The notes: a model not told the origin generated them from the sequence alone. A stretch of 6,444 nucleotides of DNA from Planctomycetota bacterium (GCA_021828925.1 JAJZCT010000202.1:1-6444); one strand, 5' to 3'. Shown: positions 1 to 6,151, numbered from the stretch's first letter. Program-made: numbers and translations.

Positions 1-431
1 GCACTTACTACCACCTGGTCGCCGGCCTGCACATCATTACCGGTTATAGCGGCAGCGCTTTGCAGATAGTCAGTAACCCCCGGCGCGAACAGAAACCCCG
101 TATCCGTCAAGCCAACGGTAACGGCGGACGAGGTTGATAAGCTCGTACGGTTTAAACCGGTTACACCGAGCTGGACTTCGGCAATACTCGAGCCGGCGGT
201 CAGACCCTTAACCGCAAGTGTAAAACCGCTCCACGCCACGCCGTCTGTACTGGTGCCTGCAACCGCAGAATAGCTCCCCACGCCGGTTGCAACCAACACG
301 ACCGGGGTACCGTCCACAGTGAGAACCGGTGCCGCACCGGCCGGTGGTACCGCCGCCAGGGCGCCACACACCACTCCGGCGATCCCCAAAGATCCCGCAA
401 CTTTCAACATTCGCAATTCTAATGATGACAT
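1..431 (-). CDS. Secreted Gly/Ala/Val/Thr-rich protein, partial (C-terminus beyond window)
   Basis: The minus-strand reading frame is open from an ATG at 431-429 to the left edge, giving 143 residues with no stop, so the gene is truncated by the window. GGAG at 443-440 lies 8 nt before this ATG and decides the start. The N-terminus looks like a Sec signal peptide: a short region with Arg7 and Lys10, a hydrophobic core of about residues 13-28 (GSLGIAGVVCGALAAV), then a plausible cleavage after PAGA near residue 33. The mature part begins APVLTVDGTPVVLVATGVGS and is rich in Ser, Thr, Gly, Val and Ala with few charged residues, as in beta-sandwich surface or extracellular proteins (compare PEP-CTERM-type or anchor-domain proteins). 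I see no catalytic motif and no sorting signal, because the C-terminus is missing. Function unknown. Export is inferred from the signal peptide alone. Confidence 0.72.
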   Translation of the reverse strand, partial: MSSLELRMLKVAGSLGIAGVVCGALAAVPPAGAAPVLTVDGTPVVLVATGVGSYSAVAGTSTDGVAWSGFTLAVKGLTAGSSIAEVQLGVTGLNRTSLSTSSAVTVGLTDTGFLFAPGVTDYLQSAAAITGNDVQAGDQVVVS

Positions 432-1075
432 AACGACTACTCCGTAAAAAAGAGGTCACAACGATAGTACCGATTAACATTAATCAGCACGGCCTGTTTC
501 GAGGCGGCCAATGCCACCGCGCTATCCCTATCCTCCGGCTACCACGGTTCAGTTTTGCATGTTCAACTCCTGTCTCGGGTCGGTGCGACGAGCGTATCAC
601 GGCCATAATTGCGCCTGGCACCAGGCAGGCGCGACGGCAACCCGTCGACATCGCGCCGCCTTTACATCAAAGGGGCTGGCTCTCTCAAGAGCACCCATGC
701 CCCATCTAATGCAATGCGCGTGCCATCGGCGCAGACCCTTTGTTTTCAAGGGTGTTCGCCGCATTTCGCCAGTTCTTTCCCGACACATTGACGCGGCAAC
801 GGCCAAAATGTCCGACACTTCAGGTACCAAGAAGGTTGCGAGCTTCTCTTTTTTGGGTTGAGGTATGTTGAATCTCGCTCTTTTTTTTACATGCACAACT
901 ATCAGTTGCCAATTTAATCCAAGAACGACTCACTGTTCATGGAATAGAGCTCCGTTCGAGGGACGCGCGCTGCGAATGGCGTGTGCCAACGGATTCAACC
1001 AGCAGCGCTTCTGGCGAAAAACCGTTTCGTCATCGCTCAGCGCGCCGGTCCCGCGCGATATTTCATTCGTTGCCT
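432..1075. other. Long intergenic stretch without a convincing gene
   Basis: Between the two minus-strand genes I find no reading frame with a good ribosome site, recognisable domain or sensible composition. The open frames here give Arg/His/Cys-rich peptides typical of non-coding translation. Visible structure: the palindrome at 472-485; an imperfect hairpin at about 672-703 (GGGGC/GCCCC outside, GCTCT/AGAGC inside, no T-tract); a weak 5-bp stem AGAAG/CTTCT near 832-849 followed by CTTTTTT; and a T8 run near 885-892. Neither T-run has a strong stem, so I do not call a terminator. The stretch could contain the upstream control region of the secreted-protein gene, a small RNA, or decayed sequence. 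Confidence 0.5.
472..485. promoter_or_regulatory. 14-bp palindrome GATTAACATTAATC, candidate operator
   Basis: GATTAA and TTAATC form perfect 6-bp arms around a 2-nt spacer, about 40 nt upstream of the secreted-protein start at 431. On the minus strand TACTAT (469-464; 4 of 6 matches to TATAAT) follows directly, so the palindrome would sit where a -35 box or a regulator site belongs. The regulator is unknown, and promoter activity is inferred from position only. Confidence 0.35.
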
Positions 1076-1534
1076 CTATTGCAGGTGGAACACTTCTTTC
1101 AAGTCCCTGACAATCGGAGTCAGGTCAGGATTGGTAGGAACGATATCGGCCATGTGGTGCCACCAGAGTTGGAATGCCGATGCTCGGGCGATGGCCTGCC
1201 AACGAATCTCATCGTCAATTTCCAGATACACAAATAATATCCGCGTTTCCGGCTGCAAAAAAATACTGTAGTTGTGCACTCCGTGTGATCTTAACGTCTC
1301 AATGACTTCAGGCCACATTGCGCGGCATCGCTGCTCGAACTCCCGCAACATTCCGGGATACAACGACCATGCGATTGCTTTCCGAATTCGTGCCGGAGGA
1401 TTGCCGGATGTTTCAGGGTTGGGACGTGATGCCTTTTTCGAGTTATCCGAGAGAGAATCCATAGCAATTATCCATCCACCGAAATGCCCAAAGAACCAAC
1501 ATAATTCAAAAATATAATGCAAGCGGCGTGCCAT
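1076..1534 (-). CDS. L-rhamnose mutarotase family protein (RhaM/DUF718-like) with substituted active-site residues
   Basis: The C-terminal ~104 residues align along their whole length with E. coli RhaM as I recall it: IRKA, MWPE, SHGVHNYSIFL, EIDDEIRW, LWWHHM, NPD and LKEVFHL all match. The family interconverts alpha and beta L-rhamnose in the cytoplasm. Conserved binding residues remain: the Tyr of HNY and the Trp-Trp pair. However, RhaM Tyr18 corresponds to Phe (F66) and the catalytic His22 to Cys (C70, TGC at 1327-1325). The protein may therefore be inactive, altered in chemistry, or act on another sugar. Start choice: ATG 1534 has GAGGGG at 1546-1541, 6 nt ahead. ATG 1462 would remove an AT-rich, hydrophobic ~24-residue lead and is closer to family length, but has only a weak ribosome site; ATG 1564 is also possible. 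No rhamnose catabolic gene is adjacent. Stop is TAG at 1078-1076. Confidence 0.82.
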   Translation of the reverse strand: MARRLHYIFELCWFFGHFGGWIIAMDSLSDNSKKASRPNPETSGNPPARIRKAIAWSLYPGMLREFEQRCRAMWPEVIETLRSHGVHNYSIFLQPETRILFVYLEIDDEIRWQAIARASAFQLWWHHMADIVPTNPDLTPIVRDLKEVFHLQ

Positions 1535-1656
1535 CGGTGCCCCCTCGGAGAAAATGTATCGCATATCCCCCCTGCACCTTCTTCCAAGCCGCGGAAATGT
1601 GATTAATGCGGCAGGGATACCTTTTTATCTGGTCCCAATGTTCACTTTTGAAGCCG

Positions 1657-1699
1657 GCGGGAATGGGGTATTTACCTACTGGCGGTATTCCCCTCCCGC
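1657..1699. promoter_or_regulatory. 43-bp imperfect dyad in the stressosome promoter region
   Basis: Paired blocks read inward: GCGGG (1657-1661) with CCCGC (1695-1699), GGGG (1665-1668) with CCCC (1690-1693), and TACC (1673-1676) with GGTA (1684-1687), separated by small asymmetric bulges. The dyad ends 2 nt before the TATAAT box at 1702. It could be a binding site for a dimeric regulator. It would lie upstream of the predicted transcript start, so it is less likely to act as an RNA hairpin for this operon. Confidence 0.4.
1664..1680 (+). promoter_or_regulatory. Shared 17-bp element, copy 1: TGGGGTATTTACCTACT
   Basis: This matches 6152-6168 at 16 of 17 positions. It ends 21 nt before the TATAAT box, so it covers roughly -50 to -34 of the predicted promoter, the place where class II activators bind over a poor -35 box. 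It contains TACCTAC, which fits the NarL heptamer TACYYMT at 6 of 7 positions. The binding of the operon's own regulator here is inference. Confidence 0.45.
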
Positions 1700-1701
1700 T
1701 T

Positions 1702-1707
1702 TATAAT
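1702..1707 (+). promoter_or_regulatory. -10 box TATAAT of the stressosome operon
   Basis: A perfect TATAAT consensus lies 75 nt upstream of the rsbR ATG at 1782. The hexamer 17 nt upstream of it, CTGGCG, is a poor -35 (3 of 6), consistent with activator dependence. Transcription would start near 1714, leaving a leader of about 70 nt and making a start codon at 1722 unlikely. Confidence 0.55.
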
Positions 1708-1771
1708 TCGCGGAGATTGTATTGTTTTCGGATTACGAAAAGCAATACACAAAATCGATTTACGACTTACC

Positions 1772-1776
1772 AGGAG
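1772..1776 (+). promoter_or_regulatory. rsbR: Ribosome-binding site AGGAG deciding the rsbR start
   Basis: AGGAG with a 5-nt spacer precedes ATG 1782. An in-frame TTG at 1722 with GGAG at 1712-1715 would add 20 residues. That GGAG would fall at the predicted transcription start, so the ATG is preferred. Confidence 0.6.
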
Positions 1777-1781
1777 ACGCG

Positions 1782-2723
1782 ATGAAACGGCAATCGCAAA
1801 AGCAAACGGATGAGGCAACGTCGATGCATCACCTCGGCGTACGGACAGCCACGACCGGCGACGAAGCGAACGAGGCGCTGCTTCGGCAACTCGTAGCGCA
1901 CCTGCGCCAAAACCGCACGCAATTGCGTGAGGAGTGGGCCAGCCATATTACGGAAGCGGAATTGCTGACGTCCATGAGCAAGGAAGAAATCTTTACCGAG
2001 GCCACAAGCGTATATGACAACTATGTTGCGGTGCTTGAGACCGGAAGCGTAGAGGCTCTGCAGGCATACGCCCGAAATCTTTCGGAGCGCATTATTCCCC
2101 GGGGCGTTGAGACCCACGAGGTTGTGGGAATCGTGCTTTTGCTGCGGGATACGCTGGCGCGCTCGCTGTTTAAGAAATATCAGGGTGATTTTAACCTTCT
2201 CAACCGCGTATTGGATGCGTATGAACCTGCTGCCAACCGTATTGCCAATACGGTCGCGGTAAGCTTTGTGCAGGAGCGTGAGCGAATCATCCGGCAGCAA
2301 CAGGAAGCTATCCGTGAACTGTCGACACCCGTGCTTCAGGTTCGCGAAAGGCTCTTGATTCTGCCGATCATCGGCGTCATCGACACGCAGCGTGCCAGAC
2401 AATTGACGGAACAATTGTTGAGAGGAATACGTGACAACCGCGCCAAGGTGGTCGTGGTGGATATTACGGGCGTCCCGACGATTGACTCTAAGGTTGCCAA
2501 CCACCTGGTGCAAACTGTCGAGGCTTCACGACTTATGGGTGCCAGCGTGATTATTACCGGGCTGTCGTCAGAAATCGCGCAGACGCTGGTCACAATAGGT
2601 GTGGATCTCAGCAAAGTAAACGCGGTCGGCGATCTGCAGGGGGGGATCGAGGAAGCCGAGCGGCTTCTGGGATATGAAGTTATTCGCGCCAGCCAGTCGA
2701 TGAATCCGGAAGGGCAGGCCTGA
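1782..2723 (+). CDS. rsbR: RsbR-type stressosome sensor/scaffold (RsbT co-antagonist) with C-terminal STAS domain
   Basis: This 313-residue protein forms the stressosome core together with RsbS and helps hold the kinase RsbT in the cytoplasm. Residues 1-25 look disordered and polar. About 28-170 is predicted helical and resembles the RsbRD-type N-terminal domain (QLVAHLRQNRTQLREEWASHI, YDNYVAVLETGSVEALQAYA) rather than a haem globin; the signal it senses is unknown. A helical linker (ERERIIRQQQEAIREL, about 166-180) leads to the STAS domain, about 181-297, with IGVIDTQRA, VVVDITGVPTIDS and GLSSEIAQTLVTIGVDL. Thr202 matches the first RsbT phosphosite of Bacillus RsbRA (T171). The second (T205) is Ser236 here. 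Start is chosen from AGGAG and the TATAAT position. It is the first gene of the operon, 7 nt before rsbS, and no further rsbR paralogue is in the window. Confidence 0.93.
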   Translation: MKRQSQKQTDEATSMHHLGVRTATTGDEANEALLRQLVAHLRQNRTQLREEWASHITEAELLTSMSKEEIFTEATSVYDNYVAVLETGSVEALQAYARNLSERIIPRGVETHEVVGIVLLLRDTLARSLFKKYQGDFNLLNRVLDAYEPAANRIANTVAVSFVQERERIIRQQQEAIRELSTPVLQVRERLLILPIIGVIDTQRARQLTEQLLRGIRDNRAKVVVVDITGVPTIDSKVANHLVQTVEASRLMGASVIITGLSSEIAQTLVTIGVDLSKVNAVGDLQGGIEEAERLLGYEVIRASQSMNPEGQA

Positions 2724-2730
2724 GGGGATT

Positions 2731-3249
2731 ATGCGCGTACCGATTTTAAAACAGGGCGATTATCTGATCGCGAGCGTGCAGTCTGTACTCTCGGACGACG
2801 ACTTGCAGTTATTGCGCGATGATCTTGCGGATCGCGTGGGGCGATTTCGGTCGCGTGGCGTCATTATTGATGTGACAGTTCTGGATGTTATTGACTCCTT
2901 TGCGACAAGAACGTTGCGTGCCATCGCACACATGTTGAAACTGCGCGGCGCGCACACGGTGATCGTGGGCATCCAGCCCGATGTGGCCTTTGCGATGGTG
3001 CAATTGGGCTTGACTTTGGCCGGTGTAGGTACCGCACTGGATCTTGAAGAGGGCCTGGAGTATCTGGGCGGTCGGGCCCACCGTCTGCACGAACATCGCT
3101 CATTCGGTTCGCGAGAGGAAGACCGATTAGGCCACCCACTCCGCACCGGGCGTCATTCCCACGAACACCACTCCTCCCGGCCGCGTGACGAAGATGAAAA
3201 CGACCATCCCGGCCACGCGTCCCAAAGGAGCCTGGAATATGGCCAATGA
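2731..3249 (+). CDS. rsbS: RsbS-type STAS antagonist of RsbT with a His-rich C-terminal extension
   Basis: RsbS is the single-domain STAS protein that completes the stressosome and sequesters RsbT until RsbT phosphorylates it. Residues 1-113 match Bacillus RsbS throughout: PILKQGDYLIASVQ, GVIIDVT, VLDVIDSFATRTL, GIQPDVAFAMVQLGL and TALDLEEGLEYL. Ser56 in DVIDSF is the expected phosphosite (Bacillus S59). The total length is 172 residues against about 120 in the family. Residues 114-172 form an added charged tail with ten His, including RHSHEHH and NDHPGH; it is probably disordered and may bind metal. The tail reads with normal-looking codons and overlaps the rsbT start by 11 nt, so it does not look like a sequencing artefact, though a lost stop codon is possible. 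The ribosome site AGGGG overlaps the rsbR stop and sits close to the ATG, suggesting coupled translation. Confidence 0.93.
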   Translation: MRVPILKQGDYLIASVQSVLSDDDLQLLRDDLADRVGRFRSRGVIIDVTVLDVIDSFATRTLRAIAHMLKLRGAHTVIVGIQPDVAFAMVQLGLTLAGVGTALDLEEGLEYLGGRAHRLHEHRSFGSREEDRLGHPLRTGRHSHEHHSSRPRDEDENDHPGHASQRSLEYGQ

Positions 3250-3640
3250 ATCACGCATCCCGATCAGGACCACCGCGGATATTGTGACCGCGCGTCAAAA
3301 GGGCCGGATTCTTGCCATGGAATTGGGCTTTGACGGATCGGACCTTACCGTCATCGCAACAGCGATTTCGGAAGTGGCCCGCAATATCATCGATCATGCC
3401 AAGTCCGGCGAAGTAATCATCACGCGAGGCAATCAGGGCGGTAAGCGCGGTATTTGCGTTGTGGCACACGATTCCGGCCCCGGTATAGCCGATGTTGAGC
3501 AGGCCATGCAATATGGTTATTCTACGCGAAACGGACTCGGAATTGGGCTGCCGGGCGCAAAATTACTAATGGACGAATTCAATATTTCATCTGTAGCAGG
3601 TCAGGGCACGACAATAACTATGAGAAAATGGAGGCACTGA
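3239..3640 (+). CDS. rsbT: RsbT serine/threonine kinase, switch protein of the stressosome
   Basis: This 133-residue GHKL-type kinase has the usual RsbT length. When triggered it phosphorylates the STAS domains of RsbR and RsbS, leaves the stressosome and activates a downstream partner. Visible ATP-binding motifs are the N box (ISEVARNI, Asn49), the G1 box (HDSGPGIAD, Asp78), the G2 region (NGLGIGLPGAKLLMDEF, about 98-114) and GQGT at 121-124. DIVTARQKGRILAMELGF at the N-terminus is typical of RsbT. The start at ATG 3239 is set by AAGGAG at 3225-3230 with an 8-nt spacer; an in-frame GTG at 3185 would add 18 residues inside the rsbS tail and has no family support. The gene overlaps rsbS by 11 nt and lies 1 nt before rsbX. 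With no rsbU in the window, its likely target is the kinase encoded at 4259. Confidence 0.96.
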   Translation: MANESRIPIRTTADIVTARQKGRILAMELGFDGSDLTVIATAISEVARNIIDHAKSGEVIITRGNQGGKRGICVVAHDSGPGIADVEQAMQYGYSTRNGLGIGLPGAKLLMDEFNISSVAGQGTTITMRKWRH

Positions 3641-3641
3641 T

Positions 3642-4262
3642 ATGGTACAGATTTTCCAGAACCAGCAGTTGCCCATCGAATTTGCCGTCGCGGGCCATCC
3701 GATGAAGGGAGAGTCCGTTTCGGGGGACGGGTATGTGGTACGGCCTACGGCCAGAGGCACATTGCTGGCCGTAGTGGACGGAGCGGGGCACGGTGATGCG
3801 GCGGCGAAAGCTGCGAAAATGGCGACATCAATTATGGAGCAACACACGGATGCTCCCCTGATATCCATACTGGAATTCTGCCATGTGGCTCTAAAAGAAA
3901 CCCGCGGCGCAGTTATGACCGTGGCCGCGTTGGACGAAGAGCAAAAAACCCTGACATGGCTGGGTGTCGGAAACGTGGAGGGACGGCTTTGCCGAGCCGA
4001 TCGTTCACGTCAGGCCGAACAATTAACGCTTGGGGCGGGCGTCGTCGGTTACCAAATTCCACAGTTGCGGCCGGTGGTCACATCGATTTCCCTGGGCGAC
4101 ATGCTCATTCTGACCACCGACGGCATTGAAAGTGAATATAGCACCCTGGGCTTTTTAAACCAACCACCACTTTATGTCGCGGAGCAAATTCTTAAGCGAT
4201 TCAGCAAAGGAACGGATGACGCGATGGTACTGGCCGCCAGGTATACCGGGGTGAGGCCATGA
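3642..4262 (+). CDS. rsbX: RsbX-type PP2C phosphatase, resets the stressosome
   Basis: This 206-residue protein has one PP2C/SpoIIE-like phosphatase domain, close to the ~199 residues of Bacillus RsbX. It should remove phosphate from RsbS and RsbR so that RsbT is recaptured, giving negative feedback. Metal-binding and core motifs are in place: SGDGY (Asp29), AVVDGAGHGDAAAKAA (Asp46), RGAVMTVAALDEE, WLGVGNVEG (107-114), LILTTDGIE (Asp160) and TDDAMVLAAR (Asp192/193). There is no sensory domain, which argues for RsbX rather than RsbU. GGAGG at 3630-3634, inside the end of rsbT, precedes the ATG by 7 nt. The last codons overlap the next gene as ATGA (4259-4262). Serving both STAS proteins is inferred from the family. 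Confidence 0.93.
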   Translation: MVQIFQNQQLPIEFAVAGHPMKGESVSGDGYVVRPTARGTLLAVVDGAGHGDAAAKAAKMATSIMEQHTDAPLISILEFCHVALKETRGAVMTVAALDEEQKTLTWLGVGNVEGRLCRADRSRQAEQLTLGAGVVGYQIPQLRPVVTSISLGDMLILTTDGIESEYSTLGFLNQPPLYVAEQILKRFSKGTDDAMVLAARYTGVRP

Positions 4263-5419
4263 AAACACTCAGGCGGCGGCTGTCGGATCGCTATTGCTCA
4301 ATGCTGCGACATTATGTCGCAAAATCCCAGGAGTCCGTTCTAGCGCGAGCGAATGGCCTGGGACGGGCCGCAATGGCTGGCGGCCTGGGCCTTCTCGACA
4401 TGGCGCGCATTCATCAGGCGGCAATGAGTCTGCTGCTGCACGAATCGGGGGTCACAACTGCCCGGGGGACGATCATGCGGGCCAGCGAGTGTTTTTTAAT
4501 GGAAGCGCTGTCACCATTCGAAATGACATACCGTGGTTTTCGCGAGGCGAATCTCCAGCTACAGCGTCTCATCGAGGACGTTAAGAAGAAAAATATTTCT
4601 CTGCGCCTTGAAGTCAACAAACGGCAACAAACCGAGAAAATCCTCCGCAATAGAGAACTTCGCATGCATGAGTTGCTCGTGGAAGCGAAATGGATGGAGG
4701 AAAATCTGCGCCGCTACTCCGATCAGATTCTTCACACTCAGGAAGCAGAGCGCCTGCGCATCAGCCGGGAATTACATGATGACATCGGTCAGGCCCTTAC
4801 GGCTGCCAGCGTGGCGCTGCAAGGGCTCAGTGACACGGCCCGGCCGGGCCGGGCGGCATTGCTGGCGGACGCCCTGGAACTGCTCCAGGATGCGATGGTG
4901 AAAGTTCATGATTTTGCCAGCGATTTGCGGCCGTCTGTGCTCGACGAACTGGGGTTGTTGCCGGCGCTGCGATCCTATCTGGACCGCACTGCGAAGCGCA
5001 CGGGTTTGCATGTATGGTTCCGCGCCGCCCGCGCCGCCGAGTTGCTCCCCGCGGATGAAAAAATTACCCTGTTCCGCGTCGCCCAGGAATGTCTGACCAA
5101 CGTCGCCAAGCACGCCCATGCGCGAAGCGTTAGAGTAACGATCAGCCGGACGGGAAACAGCGTCCGGATGGTTGTCGCCGATGATGGACGATCTTTTCGC
5201 AATCAAGATGCCGACGGGGCAGCTCCCAAACCGCGACTGGGACTTCTGGGGATGCGCGAGCGTGTACGGCTGGTCAACGGGAGTTTTGAGATCCGCGCCC
5301 AGCCGGAGAGGGGGACACAAGTCAAGGTTACAATACCACTGCGACACGCCGAACGAACACGCGGCGTTAGAAAACAAATACAGGCCATGTGCATTCCGGA
5401 CATAGGGAGCGTACGATGA
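4259..5419 (+). CDS. Soluble NarL-family histidine kinase with RsbU-like N-terminal (RsbT-binding) domain
   Basis: This 386-residue kinase has no transmembrane segment or signal peptide. Residues 5-90 resemble the N-terminal domain of the phosphatase RsbU, which binds RsbT: RYCSMLRHYVAKSQ, LARANGLGRAAMAGGLGLLD and MARIHQAAMSLLL follow the same helical pattern. About 95-165 is a coiled coil. The HisKA_3 dimerisation domain has phosphoacceptor His173 in RISRELHDDIGQAL, with the DxxxQ phosphatase motif (Asp174, Gln178), and an X-region LRPSVLDELGLLPALR. The ATPase domain shows the N box (VAQECLTNVAKHAHA, Asn281), the G1 box VADDGRSF (308-313, where the second Gly is Ser), GLLGMRERV and GTQVKVTIPL. 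It is translationally coupled to rsbX and to the regulator by ATGA overlaps. Inferred role: RsbT released from the stressosome binds the N-terminus and switches kinase activity. That binding is predicted, not shown. Confidence 0.92.
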   Translation: MKTLRRRLSDRYCSMLRHYVAKSQESVLARANGLGRAAMAGGLGLLDMARIHQAAMSLLLHESGVTTARGTIMRASECFLMEALSPFEMTYRGFREANLQLQRLIEDVKKKNISLRLEVNKRQQTEKILRNRELRMHELLVEAKWMEENLRRYSDQILHTQEAERLRISRELHDDIGQALTAASVALQGLSDTARPGRAALLADALELLQDAMVKVHDFASDLRPSVLDELGLLPALRSYLDRTAKRTGLHVWFRAARAAELLPADEKITLFRVAQECLTNVAKHAHARSVRVTISRTGNSVRMVVADDGRSFRNQDADGAAPKPRLGLLGMRERVRLVNGSFEIRAQPERGTQVKVTIPLRHAERTRGVRKQIQAMCIPDIGSVR

Positions 5420-6093
5420 CTCCGATTCGTGTCTTACTGGCTGATGACCATACGATTGTGCGACAAGGCCTGCGCCGGCTGCTTGAGACTCAGGCTGACT
5501 TCACGGTCGTTGCCGAAGCGGACAACGGGCGGGCCGCAGTTCGGCTGGCGGTACGGCACCGGCCCAATGTCGTGGTTCTTGATATGGCAATGCCCAACCT
5601 CAATGGAATTGAAGCCACCCGGCAGCTCAAACGGGAAGTTCCGGAGGCTCGCGTTCTGGCTTTGTCAGCGTACAGTGACGAAGAGTATGTTCTCGCGGTA
5701 TGCCAGGCGGGGGCCGCCGGATACCTCGTGAAGCATACTGCCGCAAGCGAACTGATTTCGGCCATCCGGGAGGCAATGAATGGCAACGCCTATTTTAGCC
5801 CGGCCATTGCCAAATACTTCGCGAGACAATATTCAAGCGGCATCGAAAGGTCCCGAGGCTCGGCGGGACGCGGAAATACATTGACGTCCCGCGAACGGGA
5901 GGTGCTGCAGCTCATTGCCGAGGGCTGGACGAACAAACAAATGGCCACAGAACTTTCCATAAGTATCAAGACGATTGAAAAACATCGCCAGGCCTTAATG
6001 GATAAGCTCAATATTCACGATATCGCGGGGCTGACACGGTACGCCATGAGCCGGAAAATCATCGAACATCATCCCGCTTCCGATGCCCATTGA
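5416..6093 (+). CDS. NarL/FixJ-family response regulator (REC + LuxR-type HTH)
   Basis: This 225-residue DNA-binding regulator is the evident partner of the kinase just upstream. The receiver domain (about 3-120) has the acidic pair Asp10/Asp11 (LLADDHTIVRQGL), phosphoacceptor Asp56 (VVVLDMAMPNLNG), the switch residue Ser84 (ALSAYSD) and Lys106 (GYLVKH), all as expected for an active receiver. A linker (about 138-155) leads to the LuxR-type HTH at 156-215: LTSREREVLQLIAEGWTNKQ, then MATELSISIKTIEKH with the recognition helix, then LMDKLNIHDIAGL. The start ATG 5416 is set by GGGAG at 5405-5409 with a 6-nt spacer and overlaps the kinase stop as ATGA; an earlier in-frame ATG at 5389 would lie within the kinase gene. 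It is the last gene of the operon and would convert stressosome output into transcription. Targets are unknown; the 17-bp elements are candidates. Confidence 0.96.
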   Translation: MTPIRVLLADDHTIVRQGLRRLLETQADFTVVAEADNGRAAVRLAVRHRPNVVVLDMAMPNLNGIEATRQLKREVPEARVLALSAYSDEEYVLAVCQAGAAGYLVKHTAASELISAIREAMNGNAYFSPAIAKYFARQYSSGIERSRGSAGRGNTLTSREREVLQLIAEGWTNKQMATELSISIKTIEKHRQALMDKLNIHDIAGLTRYAMSRKIIEHHPASDAH

Positions 6094-6151
6094 TCCTGCT
6101 TGCCCCGCTGCGACCACTGCAACAACCACGGGGTGAAATTCCTGGTGAATC

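Noticed and set aside
672..703. Imperfect hairpin GGGGC-GCTCT-loop-AGAGC-GCCCC as a terminator or small RNA
   Set aside because: No T-tract follows on either strand and there is no neighbouring promoter; structure alone is weak evidence.
511..896. Open frames on both strands in the stretch between the two minus-strand genes
   Set aside because: Their translations are rich in Arg, His, Cys and Trp, lack recognisable domains and have no good ribosome site; they overlap one another on opposite strands.
940..975. TTCGA near 953-957 as the T-loop of a tRNA
   Set aside because: The flanking bases do not form a 5-bp T-stem and no acceptor or anticodon arm can be drawn around it.
1624..1652. Minus-strand promoter for the mutarotase gene: TTCAAA (1652-1647), 17-nt spacer, GATAAA (1629-1624)
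   Set aside because: Each box matches only 4 of 6 consensus bases, which is common by chance; not enough to annotate.
1722..1781. TTG at 1722 with GGAG at 1712-1715 as the rsbR start
   Set aside because: A transcript from the TATAAT box would begin near 1714, leaving almost no leader, and ATG 1782 has a better AGGAG site. It stays possible if another promoter is used.
1782..2723. RsbR N-terminus as a haem-binding globin sensor
   Set aside because: The helical sequence resembles the RsbRD-type N-terminal region more than a globin, and I see no clear proximal-His context to support haem binding.
6103..6133. CCCCG/CGGGG stem after the response regulator as a rho-independent terminator
   Set aside because: The stem is only 5 bp, the loop is 21 nt and no T-run follows.
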